This document shows, in pieces, positions 25,998-35,934 of a DNA stretch of 64,000 bases. The notes beneath the pieces are model-generated. The model was not told the DNA's origin and did no database searches. It worked only from the letters and a program-made list of their open reading frames with translations. The stretch is from Citrobacter amalonaticus (GTDB lineage: Bacteria; Pseudomonadota; Gammaproteobacteria; Enterobacterales; Enterobacteriaceae), in contig JARDVN010000001.1 in the NCBI GenBank assembly GCA_028994555.1, positions 1,364,001-1,428,000 on the forward strand. The letters run 5' to 3'. The stretch's first letter is position 1. Each line of letters opens with the position of its first letter. The position numbers and the translations under genes were made by a program.

Positions 25998-26471
25998 TCA
26001 TTTTACGTATTCGATCGTATTGACGTACCAGCTTGCTTCCCCACCAGGCGTATTCACAACCGCGAGATCGCCGACCTCTTTTTTCAGCAGCGCGCGCGCC
26101 ATGGGTGAGTCGATGGAGATGTAATCTTTGCGGCCGAAAATTTCATCGTAGCCGACAATCCGAAAACGACGCGTGTCGCCATCATCATTCTCGATCTCAA
26201 CCCATGCGCCGAAAAACACTTTGCCTTCCTGTTGTGGGGAGTAATCGACAATCTTCAAATTCTCCATGCATTTGGTCAGATAGCGGACGCGCCTGTCGAT
26301 CTCACGTAGCCGCTTTTTATTATACTGGTAATCGGCATTCTCACTGCGGTCACCCAGACTTGCCGCCCAGGTGACTTTCTTTGTGACTTCCGGGCGCTCT
26401 TCACGCCACAGGTAGTTGAGCTCGCTTTTGAGTTTTTCGTACCCTTCCCGGGTGATCAGGGGCGTTTTCAT
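25998..26471 (-). CDS. greB: Transcript cleavage factor GreB
   Basis: Intact, 157 aa, starting MKTPLITREGYEKLKSELNY; longer in-frame upstream starts are rejected because this is the conserved N-terminus. The coiled-coil finger has the acidic tip context DRSENADYQYNKKRLREIDR, and the C-terminal globular domain contains FFGAWVEIENDDGD. It inserts into the RNA polymerase secondary channel and stimulates cleavage of backtracked transcripts. Divergent from ompR. Confidence 0.96.
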   Translation of the reverse strand: MKTPLITREGYEKLKSELNYLWREERPEVTKKVTWAASLGDRSENADYQYNKKRLREIDRRVRYLTKCMENLKIVDYSPQQEGKVFFGAWVEIENDDGDTRRFRIVGYDEIFGRKDYISIDSPMARALLKKEVGDLAVVNTPGGEASWYVNTIEYVK

Positions 26472-26702
26472 CTTATTGATTACCTTTAAGTCTGTGACGA
26501 AGCGCACAATTCGTATTACGTCATCCCGCTGACAGAATAAATAATGTGCTGCGCGTTTCATTGTATACTTAAGCTGCTGTTAAATATGCTTTGTAACAAT
26601 TTAGCCTGGAATTCATACCAGAATTCACTGGTGGCGAACGTTAGCTTTTTTTAAGAATACATACCATCAATTAATTGTTGCGAACCTTTGGGAGTACAAA
26701 TA
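26472..26702. promoter_or_regulatory. Divergent greB / ompR-envZ promoter region
   Basis: 231 bases between the two starts. A GGGAGT ribosome binding site precedes ompR. The region is AT-rich next to ompR (GCTTTTTTTAAGAATACATA). I could not place the CRP and IHF sites known at E. coli ompB with confidence. Confidence 0.5.
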
Positions 26703-27418
26703 ATGCAAGAGAACTATAAAATTCTGGTGGTCGATGACGACATGCGTCTGCGTGCGCTGCTTGAGCGTTATCTGACCGAGCAGGGCTTCCAGGTTCGAAG
26801 CGTCGCTAACGCTGAGCAAATGGATCGTCTGCTGACCCGCGAATCATTCCATCTTATGGTACTGGATCTGATGCTACCGGGTGAAGACGGCCTCTCTATT
26901 TGCCGCCGTCTGCGCAGCCAGAGTAACCCGATGCCGATTATTATGGTTACGGCGAAAGGGGAAGAAGTTGACCGTATTGTCGGCCTGGAAATCGGCGCCG
27001 ATGACTATATCCCGAAACCCTTTAACCCACGCGAACTGCTGGCGCGTATTCGCGCGGTGCTGCGTCGCCAGGCGAACGAACTGCCGGGCGCGCCTTCTCA
27101 GGAAGAGGCCGTCATCGCCTTTGGTAAGTTCAAACTGAACCTCGGAACGCGTGAAATGTTTCGCGAAGACGAGCCGATGCCGCTCACCAGTGGTGAGTTT
27201 GCAGTACTGAAAGCGCTGGTAAGCCACCCGCGTGAGCCACTGTCCCGTGACAAGCTGATGAACCTGGCGCGTGGCCGTGAGTATTCGGCGATGGAACGTT
27301 CCATCGACGTACAGATTTCCCGCCTGCGTCGTATGGTCGAAGAAGATCCCGCTCATCCGCGCTACATTCAGACCGTGTGGGGCCTGGGCTACGTTTTCGT
27401 ACCGGACGGTTCTAAAGC

Positions 27419-27422
<4 letters not shown>
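26703..27422 (+). CDS. ompR: Osmoregulation response regulator OmpR
   Basis: Intact, 239 aa, starting MQENYKILVVDDDMRLRALL; an in-frame GTG five codons upstream is rejected. The receiver domain has the acidic pocket at residues 11-12, phospho-acceptor Asp55 in VLDLMLPGEDG and a conserved Lys in DDYIPKPFNPRELLAR. The C-terminal winged helix ends YIQTVWGLGYVFVPDGSKA. It controls porin genes and other osmotic and acid responses. It overlaps envZ by four bases. Confidence 0.98.
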
Positions 27423-28771
<1,349 letters not shown>

Positions 28772-28772
<1 letters not shown>

Positions 28773-28803
28773 AAAAAGGGAGGCGAAATGCCTCCCTTTT
28801 TTA
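28772..28803. terminator. Bidirectional terminator between envZ and pckA
   Basis: Stem AAGGGAGGC / GCCTCCCTT with loop GAAAT, flanked by A and T tracts, placed between the convergent envZ and pckA stops. Confidence 0.9.
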
Positions 28804-28821
28804 CTGCTCAGGAGCGTGACC

Positions 28822-30441
28822 TTACAGCTTTGGACCGGCGCTCACCAGCGCTGCGCCTGCTGGGGTATCCGTGTATTTCTCGAAGTTCTCGATAAACAGT
28901 TTCGCCAGGGCGGTGGCTTTTTCCTGCCACTGTTCCGGAGACGCGTAGGTATTACGCGGGTCGAGAATTCGGGTATCCACACCCGGCAGTTCGGTCGGGA
29001 TCGCCAGATCAAACATCGGCAGACTGAAGGTTTCCGCGTCGTCCAGAGAGCCGTTCAGGATAGCATCGATAATCGCGCGGGTATCCTTGATGGAGATACG
29101 TTTGCCCGTACCGTTCCAGCCGGTATTGACCAGGTAGGCCTGTGCACCGGCGGCCTGCATACGTTTCACCAGCACTTCAGCATACTGCGTCGGGTGCAGC
29201 GACAGGAAGGCCGCACCGAAGCACGCGGAGAAGGTTGGCGTCGGCTCAGTAACGCCGCGTTCCGTGCCCGCCAGTTTAGCGGTGAACCCAGACAGGAAGT
29301 GATACTGCGTCTGGTTGGCTGTCAGGCGAGAAACCGGCGGCAGCACGCCAAAGGCGTCAGCGGTCAGGAAGATCACCTTCGTGGCATGCCCGGCTTTGGA
29401 AACCGGCTTAACGATGTTGTCGATGTGGTAGATCGGATAGGAGACGCGAGTGTTCTCGGTTTTCGAACCATCGTCAAAATCGATAGTGCCATCGGCACGC
29501 ACGGTGACGTTTTCCAGCAGCGCATCACGACGAATCGCGTTGTAGATTTCCGGTTCTGCTTCTTTCGACAGCTTGATCGTTTTTGCGTAGCAACCGCCTT
29601 CAAAGTTGAACACGCCGTCATCGTCCCAGCCATGCTCATCATCGCCGATCAGGCGACGTTTCGGGTCGGTAGAGAGGGTGGTTTTCCCGGTGCCGGACAG
29701 GCCAAAGAACACCGCAACGTCTCCTTTCTCGCCCACGTTGGCGGAGCAGTGCATAGAGGCAATGCCTTTCAACGGCAGCAGATAGTTCATCACCGAGAAC
29801 ATGCCTTTCTTCATTTCGCCGCCGTACCAGGTCCCACCAATCAGCTGGATACGTTCGGTCAGGTTGAAGGCGACAAAGTTTTCGGAGTTCAGACCCTGCT
29901 CTTTCCACTGTGGATTGGTGCACTTCGCGCCGTTCATCACGATAAAGTCAGGCTCAAAGCCTTCCAGTTCGTCATCGTTTGGGCGGATGAACATGTTCTT
30001 CACGAAATGCGCCTGCCACGCCACTTCGGTAATGAAGCGAACAGAGAGGCGGGTGTCGGCGTTTGCGCCACAGAAAGCATCAACGATAAACAGACGTTTA
30101 CCGGAAAGTTGTTTAGTGACTAATCCTTTCAGGTGCTGCCAGGTTTCCTGGGACAGCGGTTTGTTGTCGTTCTTACCTTTTCCTTTGTCGGACCACCACA
30201 GCGTGTCACGCGTGGTGTCATCACGAACAATGTACTTATCCTTCGGCGAACGTCCGGTGAAAATACCGGTATCAACTGCAACGGCACCCAGGTCCGTCAA
30301 CACACCACGCTCGTAACCTTCCAGGCTCGGGTCTAGCTCTTCCTGGTAGAGGGTTTCATAGCTGGGGTTGTAGACGATATCCTGAACGTCGCTGATACCA
30401 TAAGCCTTGAGATCTTGCGGGGTTAATCGTTTCACGCGCAT
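28822..30441 (-). CDS. pckA: Phosphoenolpyruvate carboxykinase (ATP)
   Basis: Intact, 539 aa (E. coli 540). The P-loop [15 protein letters not shown] lies near residues 247-260, followed by the kinase-2 region [35 protein letters not shown] is also conserved. It converts oxaloacetate and ATP to PEP and CO2, the entry step of gluconeogenesis. A CRP site sits upstream at 30558-30579. Confidence 0.98.
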   Translation of the reverse strand: MRVKRLTPQDLKAYGISDVQDIVYNPSYETLYQEELDPSLEGYERGVLTDLGAVAVDTGIFTGRSPKDKYIVRDDTTRDTLWWSDKGKGKNDNKPLSQETWQHLKGLVTKQLSGKRLFIVDAFCGANADTRLSVRFITEVAWQAHFVKNMFIRPNDDELEGFEPDFIVMNGAKCTNPQWKEQGLNSENFVAFNLTERIQLIGGTWYGGEMKKGMFSVMNYLLPLKGIASMHCSANVGEKGDVAVFFGLSGTGKTTLSTDPKRRLIGDDEHGWDDDGVFNFEGGCYAKTIKLSKEAEPEIYNAIRRDALLENVTVRADGTIDFDDGSKTENTRVSYPIYHIDNIVKPVSKAGHATKVIFLTADAFGVLPPVSRLTANQTQYHFLSGFTAKLAGTERGVTEPTPTFSACFGAAFLSLHPTQYAEVLVKRMQAAGAQAYLVNTGWNGTGKRISIKDTRAIIDAILNGSLDDAETFSLPMFDLAIPTELPGVDTRILDPRNTYASPEQWQEKATALAKLFIENFEKYTDTPAGAALVSAGPKL

Positions 30442-30557
30442 ATCACTGCTCCTTAGCCAATATGTATTACCTGAAATAGTAAGGTTTTTTTGGGTGTGTT
30501 AACCGCGACAAGGCTCATAGATTTACTTATCTGGACAAAATCACGATTGACTGAAAA

Positions 30558-30579
30558 CGCTGTGACTCCGGTCACGAAG
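30558..30579 (-). promoter_or_regulatory. CRP site upstream of pckA
   Basis: The core TGTGACTCCGGTCACG (30561-30576) is nearly a perfect TGTGA-N6-TCACA palindrome. It is centred about 127 bases upstream of the pckA start, consistent with catabolite control of gluconeogenesis. The rest of 30442-30813 is AT-rich and shows no gene. Confidence 0.8.
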
Positions 30580-30813
30580 CGGGGCTTATTATGGCAGGAA
30601 TGACTTTTTAGTTGTGGAAAATGTTCCTAAAACGTTAAATATTGGTATTTTTCACGGAAATGTTGTGAGTGTAATCGCATTCATGTAAGAAATTAACAAG
30701 TGGCTTACATATAAAATATCGATTCATCACGAAAGAAATTTTTAGCAAAAAGTGCGGAATTTTAAAGGAGAAGGCCGGGCGCGTTACGCAGCCCGGCCTG
30801 ATTCGATGGTCGA

Positions 30814-31693
30814 TCAATGTACCTGCGGATCGGCAGGGGGAAGCGTTATTGCGGATCTCGGCAATATCCATCGCATTGAACAGGTAGTGACTCCCGCAGT
30901 AATCGCAATGCATGTCGATTTCGCCTTCTTCCGCCAGAATGCTGTCTACCTCTTCGTCCGGCAGCGTCTTCAGTGCGCCAGCACAGCGTTCGCGTGAGCA
31001 GGTGCATTTGAACTCAACGTCCTGCGGATCGTAAAGGGTAACTTCTTCTTCGTGATACAGACGCCACAGCACCTCATTGGCCGGCAGAGTCAATAACTCT
31101 TCTGCCTTGATGGTTTCGGTCAGCGTGGCCAGATGATCAAAGTCATCCGCCTGCGCATCCTGTGCCGGCATTACCTGCAATAGCATCCCGCCTGCCGCGG
31201 CTTTCCCATCAACATCGCCAGTACGAATGAACAGACGGGTTGGCAACTGCTCAGAACGCAGGAAGTAATCTTCCAGACAGGCCGCCAGCGTATCGCCTTC
31301 CAGGCCGACCACACCTTGGTAACGCTCGCCTTCTTCCGGGGTAATGGTAATGACCAGATAACCATTACCGACCAGCGTTTTCAGGTCTGCCTCTTCCGGG
31401 ATCTCGCCCTGCACACGCGCTACGCCACGCATCTGCTGATTGTTATTGCCGTTGATCACCGCGAGACTCAGCGGACCATCGCCCTGGAGTTGAACGGTAA
31501 TATCACCGGCGAACTTCAGGGTCGCGGTGAGCAAACTGGTAGCCACCAGCAACTCAGCCAATATGGTTTTTACGGGTTGCGGATACGTATGGTTTTCGAG
31601 GATCTGTTGCAGGGTTTCCGATACGGTTACCAGTTCGCCGCGCACGGCAAAGTTTTCAAACAGATAGCGGTGTAATTGGTCATGTTGCGGCAT
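30814..31693 (-). CDS. hslO: Redox-regulated chaperone Hsp33 (HslO), C-terminal homopolymer frameshift
   Basis: Corrected to 292 aa as in E. coli, starting [20 protein letters not shown]. The four zinc-binding redox-switch cysteines are in [10 protein letters not shown] and DMHCDYCG. An extra base in G5 at 30836-30840, only ten codons from the end, replaces the ending ASPADPQVH with a run-on of about 60 residues. On oxidation, zinc release activates its holdase function. Operon with hslR and yrfG. Confidence 0.94.
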
Positions 31694-31717
31694 AATCATC
31701 TCTCTTGCGGGTGACAG

Positions 31718-32120
31718 TTATTCACTGTCGCCGTGTTTAAATCGTAACAGGTCGCGGCGCTCTTTTTTTGTCCGGTCGCCTGTCCGGGTGCGGCATGGTC
31801 AGGGCGTTAAGCTTACGTGCCAGCGCCATTTTTTCGCGTTTTTCGACGCTTTCCGTCGTCTCTTCATACAGAGTAACGGCTTCGCTGGCCGGTCGGCGCT
31901 GCTCGGTGATCGCTTTAATCACCACCGTTCGCTCGTCGTTGCCCTGGCGCAGCGTCAGCGTGGCGTTCAGCTCGACGATCTTGCTCGGCTTACTGCGCTG
32001 TCCGTTATAGTGAACCTTACCGCCGTCCACCATCTCACGGGCCAGAGCGCGGGTTTTATAAAACCGCGCAGCCCACAGCCATTTATCCAGTCTGACCTCA
32101 ACAGAGGGCTTTTCTTTCAT
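31718..32120 (-). CDS. hslR: Ribosome-associated heat shock protein Hsp15 (HslR), homopolymer frameshift
   Basis: Corrected to 133 aa as in E. coli. The N-terminal S4 RNA-binding fold reads VEVRLDKWLWAARFYKTR and GKVHYNGQRSKPSK. An extra base in T7 at 31763-31769 truncates the basic tail; six T restores DKKERRDLLRFKHGDSE. It binds free 50S subunits carrying nascent chains after heat shock. Confidence 0.94.
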
Positions 32121-32130
32121 GGCGACTCCT

Positions 32131-32800
32131 TCACATCAGTGAGGGGATCAGTCGGCGGTAATCATTTAATGACGGATGGCGCGCATATTGTTTTTCCGCA
32201 ATGCCAGAGTCGGGATTCGTCACACCGAGGCAATACCGAATACCAAATTTCGCCGCCGCGTCGAGAATGGGTTCACTATCATCAATAAATAGCGTTTTTT
32301 CCGCACTCATTCCCGTTTCTTCCGCTACGGCGCGCCATAACCGCTGATCCTCTTTGGGATAACCAAATGTGTGGGTAGAAAGTAATAAATCAAGGTGTGA
32401 GGCCAGACCGGTGTGCTCCAGCTTCACGGCCAGATTATGCGGGTGCGCGTTAGTCAGCAAAATGCGACGTTTACCGCTGGCTTTTAATGCCTCTAAAAAA
32501 AGGGACCGTATCATCACGCAATACGGCTCGTGGCCCCATTGCGGTGGTCATCGCGCAGATATCCAGGCCCAGACGGTCGCTCCAGTAATCAAGACAGTAC
32601 CAGTTTAGCGTATGCTGCACGGCATGATATTCCTGGCGGATGCGTTCCTGCGCCTCTTGTGGCGAGATCCCGTTCTGCGCCCCATAGATTTCAGGCACCA
32701 GTTTTTGCCAGAAGTAGTTATCAAACGCCAGATCGAGCAGCGTGCCGTCCATGTCTAACAGAACGGTATCCACGTTCTGCCAGGCAATATCAATATGCAT
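32131..32800 (-). CDS. yrfG: HAD-family phosphatase/nucleotidase YrfG (homopolymer frameshift)
   Basis: Corrected to 222 aa as in E. coli, starting MHIDIAWQNVDTVLLDMDGT. HAD motifs are DMDGTLLD (motif I), LLTNAHPHN (II) and FIDDSEPILDAA (IV). An extra A in A7 at 32495-32501 splits it; six A restores TVPFLEALKASGKRR. E. coli YrfG shows activity on purine mononucleotides in vitro. It lies ten bases from hslR. Confidence 0.92.
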
Positions 32801-32865
32801 GGGAACTCTCCAGAATAAAACGCGATGCGGCACAGGGTAGCACACCCGATGCCGCCGTCATGTTA

Positions 32866-34998
32866 TCAGATGAGGCTTTCCGGAGAGCTGATGAGCTTCG
32901 GATTCAGGCAGCTTTCATAGTACTGCTGAATCTCCATCAGACGGGTGCGATGGCGCTGATAGCGGCGGAATGCCTGTACGCCATTATAGAGCGTACAGGC
33001 CAACATCGTCAGCATCAGCAGCGTGGTGCCGAGATAACGCCACAAACCGGAACGATCGGGAATGCGGTGCAGGCCAATATGCTGTGTGCCATTGGCATCA
33101 GTATAAATGTTGGTCACAATCCCTTCGGCGCTAAACGGCGTGTTCATCAGCATTTGAGCCAGCCGCTGGAAGGCACCCCACTGCTCTTGTGCCGGATAAT
33201 CATACAGCGCCACGCTTGGCCACGGTTGATCGACCAGATCGCTGCCTTCATCGCTGACGATCAGGAATCCGCCAGGGGCGGGGCTGTTCAACGACTGAGC
33301 GGCGCGAGCCGTTTCGCGGGTAATAAAGGGCGCGGTGGAGGTCGTGACCAGATTATCGAGCGATTCGGCACTGACGGGACGCAGTAGAACATTAACGCCG
33401 TCCAGTTTACCTGCGTTGGCTCGTTTCACCAGTGCGCTCCAGTCTTTGCTGTTCCCCAGGTTGACCAGCGCATTTTTGAGGCGCACGCATTCATCTTCTG
33501 CCGCACACAAATCAGCGGTTTTCAGAACGATATCGCCAAAGTCATCTAACAGCACCATGCCAGACTTCTGAATGGCGGAGCGCAAGGCTGCGCTGACGCG
33601 GGAGTCGTCTTCCGGTTTTGGATGCAGCTGGCGGTTAACGGCCTGCGAGAGCGCGGTGGCTTTGTTCACCAGATCGGATTCTGGCAACGGCAGCGCAGGG
33701 GCGTCATTCCAGATAATTTGCGAGCAGTCAAACGGCATAAACGGTGAGCTGGTTTGCGCGCCCCAACTGCCCTGCGCATGAATATTACACATGCCAGTGC
33801 CGCGTAGGTTCAGCGTGTCGCCGACGCGCACACCGGATTGTTCGAGCTGTTTTACGCTGGTTGCTTCAATGGTTTGTGCGCCCTTCATCCACGACAGCGT
33901 GAACTTGATCGGCATATCGAGCGGGATCCAGAACAGCAGCATGAGCAATACCAGCAATGAACCGCCGGCAATAATCGAGCTGCGTACCCAGTGTTGCAGC
34001 GGGAAGTTTCTCACCTCGTCATGCAGGGATAAAAACCGCCCCTGACGCACAACGTGGCGATCGAGATAAATATCAATATCCGTTTGCTGACCGAGATCCT
34101 GCGCAATGTAAGGCTGCCAGTGGGTCGGATAAACCAGGTCGATAATCCCCAGCGAAATATTGTTGATCTGTTCCTGGTCATTTTCGCCAAACAGACCCCA
34201 GCGACGTGGCGTTCCACGCAGACAGTGAATTTCGCGCAGTGCCGTTTTCGACGGCGGCGCGAATAAGCCCCACAATCCTGCTGCCAGTAACAGCACGGCA
34301 CCGCCTGCCATCCAGGGTACAAAGACATCCGGCGTCACCAGGCAGAAAAAGAACAACAGGAAGGCGGCGACAATCAACAGCGCTTCGCGAAAACCTGCCG
34401 GGCGGCTGAGCGCGTATTCTTCATGCGTCTCCTGACGAATATTCAGCAGCTCAATTTGTTCGCTCTCTTCACCGCGAATCGACGCCTGTGTGGATGTGGT
34501 GGGCTGCAACAAATAACCGCGAGCCTCCTGCATGTACTCCTGCAGAGAGTGGCCATTCAGCGAGATCACCAGCGGCAGCGTATCGGTGTGGATCAGTTCA
34601 ACGCTGTTTTCATCGTTAATGTACTGTTCCCAGAAGGGCGGCAGGTGAACTTCGACGGAATCGAGGTAGTAGCGCCACTTATTCGGGTCGTCCGTGTTGA
34701 TACCGTAGCGGGTGATCGAGTGGGTCAGTATGATGACGTTATTGCTTTCAGCATTCAGCGTCAGGGAAATGGGGGCTGCGCTGGCGCCCGTTGGACCGGG
34801 TACCTGCTGAATTTGACTCAGGCTATCAAGATAATTTTCAACGGCGCTGCGTTCTTCTGGCGTGAGTTTGCGCGTCGCCGCCTCTGAGAACGCGTGGGTC
34901 CACGGCAGCTTACGCCGCCTGGCCCGGACATTAAGTCGCCACCAGGCCAATAACGCGCAGGCCAGCAACGCCGCTAAAAAAATCAGAATGGTGCTCAT
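32866..34998 (-). CDS. igaA: IgaA, membrane inhibitor of the Rcs phosphorelay
   Basis: Intact, 710 aa (YrfF/IgaA family about 711). Membrane helices at the N-terminus (STILIFLAALLACALLAWW), two around 205-245, one near 340-360 (IIAGGSLLVLLMLLFWIPL), and one near 655-675. A large periplasmic domain with cysteines lies between the last two. It holds down RcsD/RcsC signalling and is essential when Rcs is intact. It contains an uninterrupted seven-A run near its start, showing that long runs can be correct here. Confidence 0.96.
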   Translation of the reverse strand: MSTILIFLAALLACALLAWWRLNVRARRRKLPWTHAFSEAATRKLTPEERSAVENYLDSLSQIQQVPGPTGASAAPISLTLNAESNNVIILTHSITRYGINTDDPNKWRYYLDSVEVHLPPFWEQYINDENSVELIHTDTLPLVISLNGHSLQEYMQEARGYLLQPTTSTQASIRGEESEQIELLNIRQETHEEYALSRPAGFREALLIVAAFLLFFFCLVTPDVFVPWMAGGAVLLLAAGLWGLFAPPSKTALREIHCLRGTPRRWGLFGENDQEQINNISLGIIDLVYPTHWQPYIAQDLGQQTDIDIYLDRHVVRQGRFLSLHDEVRNFPLQHWVRSSIIAGGSLLVLLMLLFWIPLDMPIKFTLSWMKGAQTIEATSVKQLEQSGVRVGDTLNLRGTGMCNIHAQGSWGAQTSSPFMPFDCSQIIWNDAPALPLPESDLVNKATALSQAVNRQLHPKPEDDSRVSAALRSAIQKSGMVLLDDFGDIVLKTADLCAAEDECVRLKNALVNLGNSKDWSALVKRANAGKLDGVNVLLRPVSAESLDNLVTTSTAPFITRETARAAQSLNSPAPGGFLIVSDEGSDLVDQPWPSVALYDYPAQEQWGAFQRLAQMLMNTPFSAEGIVTNIYTDANGTQHIGLHRIPDRSGLWRYLGTTLLMLTMLACTLYNGVQAFRRYQRHRTRLMEIQQYYESCLNPKLISSPESLI

Positions 34999-35321
34999 GC
35001 TTTCCCCATCTTACTTAATCTGTCAGGCGTGGTCAGTCGCACCCTGTCACAATAAACGTGATTCCGTGGTTGGCTATCGGCAAGCATGGAGTTGAACTTG
35101 AGCATTTTCAGCGCATCCCAGTAAGTGCTGATGATAGCAAAACCTGCAAAAGCGGAATATCAGCAAATTCCTGGACCTATTTCAACCTATTGACTTTTAA
35201 TTTGAAACAGGAATTATATTTTTATTAGGTTACATAAATGTAAATAAACGGCAATACACATTGCCGAAACCGTGTTGCGTATCGCACAATAACGACAGAT
35301 TTCACGGCATAGATTCTCACG
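34999..35321. promoter_or_regulatory. Divergent igaA / nudE intergenic region
   Basis: 323 bases without a gene. The half near nudE is AT-rich and contains a short inverted repeat (CGGCAATACACATTGCCG, 35248-35265). Promoters for both genes are expected here; none is clear enough to place. Confidence 0.45.
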
Positions 35322-35883
35322 ATGAGCAAATCATTACAAAAACCCACCATTCTGCATGTTGAAACTGTCGCACAGTCGCGGCTGTTTAGCGTAGAAAGCG
35401 TGGACCTCGAATTCAGCAACGGCGTACGTCGCGTCTATGAACGGATGCGTCCCTCTACTCGTGAAGCGGTAATGATTGTCCCGATCGTAGACGATCATCT
35501 GATCCTGATTCGTGAATACGCAGTGGGGACGGAGTCGTATGAACTGGGCTTTTCCAAAGGGTTGATCGATCCTGGCGAAAGCGTGTTTGAAGCGGCGAAC
35601 CGGGAACTGAAAGAAGAGGTCGGTTTTGGGGCAAATGATCTGGTCTTTTTTGAAAAAACTCAGCATGGCGCCCTCTTACTTCTCCAGCAAAATGAACATC
35701 GTGGTGGCAGAAGATCTCTATCCCGAATCACTGGAAGGTGATGAGCCAGAACCGCTGCCGCAGGTACGCTGGCCGCTGGCGCATCTGATGGATCTGCTGG
35801 AAGACCCTGACTTCACCGAAGCACGAAATGTGAGCGCATTGTTCCTCGTGCGCGAATGGCTGAAAGGGCAGGGGCGGCTGTAA
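35322..35883 (+). CDS. nudE: ADP-sugar/ADP-compound pyrophosphatase NudE (homopolymer frameshift)
   Basis: Corrected to 186 aa as in E. coli. The Nudix box runs from GLIDPGESVFEAA into NRELKEEVGF (residues about 84-106) with all catalytic acidic positions present. An extra T in T6 at 35646-35651 follows the box; five T gives NDLVFLKKLSMAPSYFSSKM. It hydrolyses ADP-ribose, NADH and Ap-n-A type substrates. Divergent from igaA and convergent with mrcA. Confidence 0.94.
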
Positions 35884-35900
35884 ACGGGATCCTTTGTAGT

Positions 35901-35934
35901 AAGTAAAAAAAGGCGCCGTAGCGCCTTTTTTACT
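35901..35934. terminator. Bidirectional terminator between nudE and mrcA
   Basis: Stem AGTAAAAAAAGGCGC / GCGCCTTTTTTTACT around CGTA, with A and T tracts on both flanks, between convergent stops. Confidence 0.9.

Noticed and set aside
30635..30813. C-terminal extension of HslO by about 60 residues
   Set aside because: It is produced by one extra base in G5 at 30836-30840. The corrected frame ends with the family ending at 30814.
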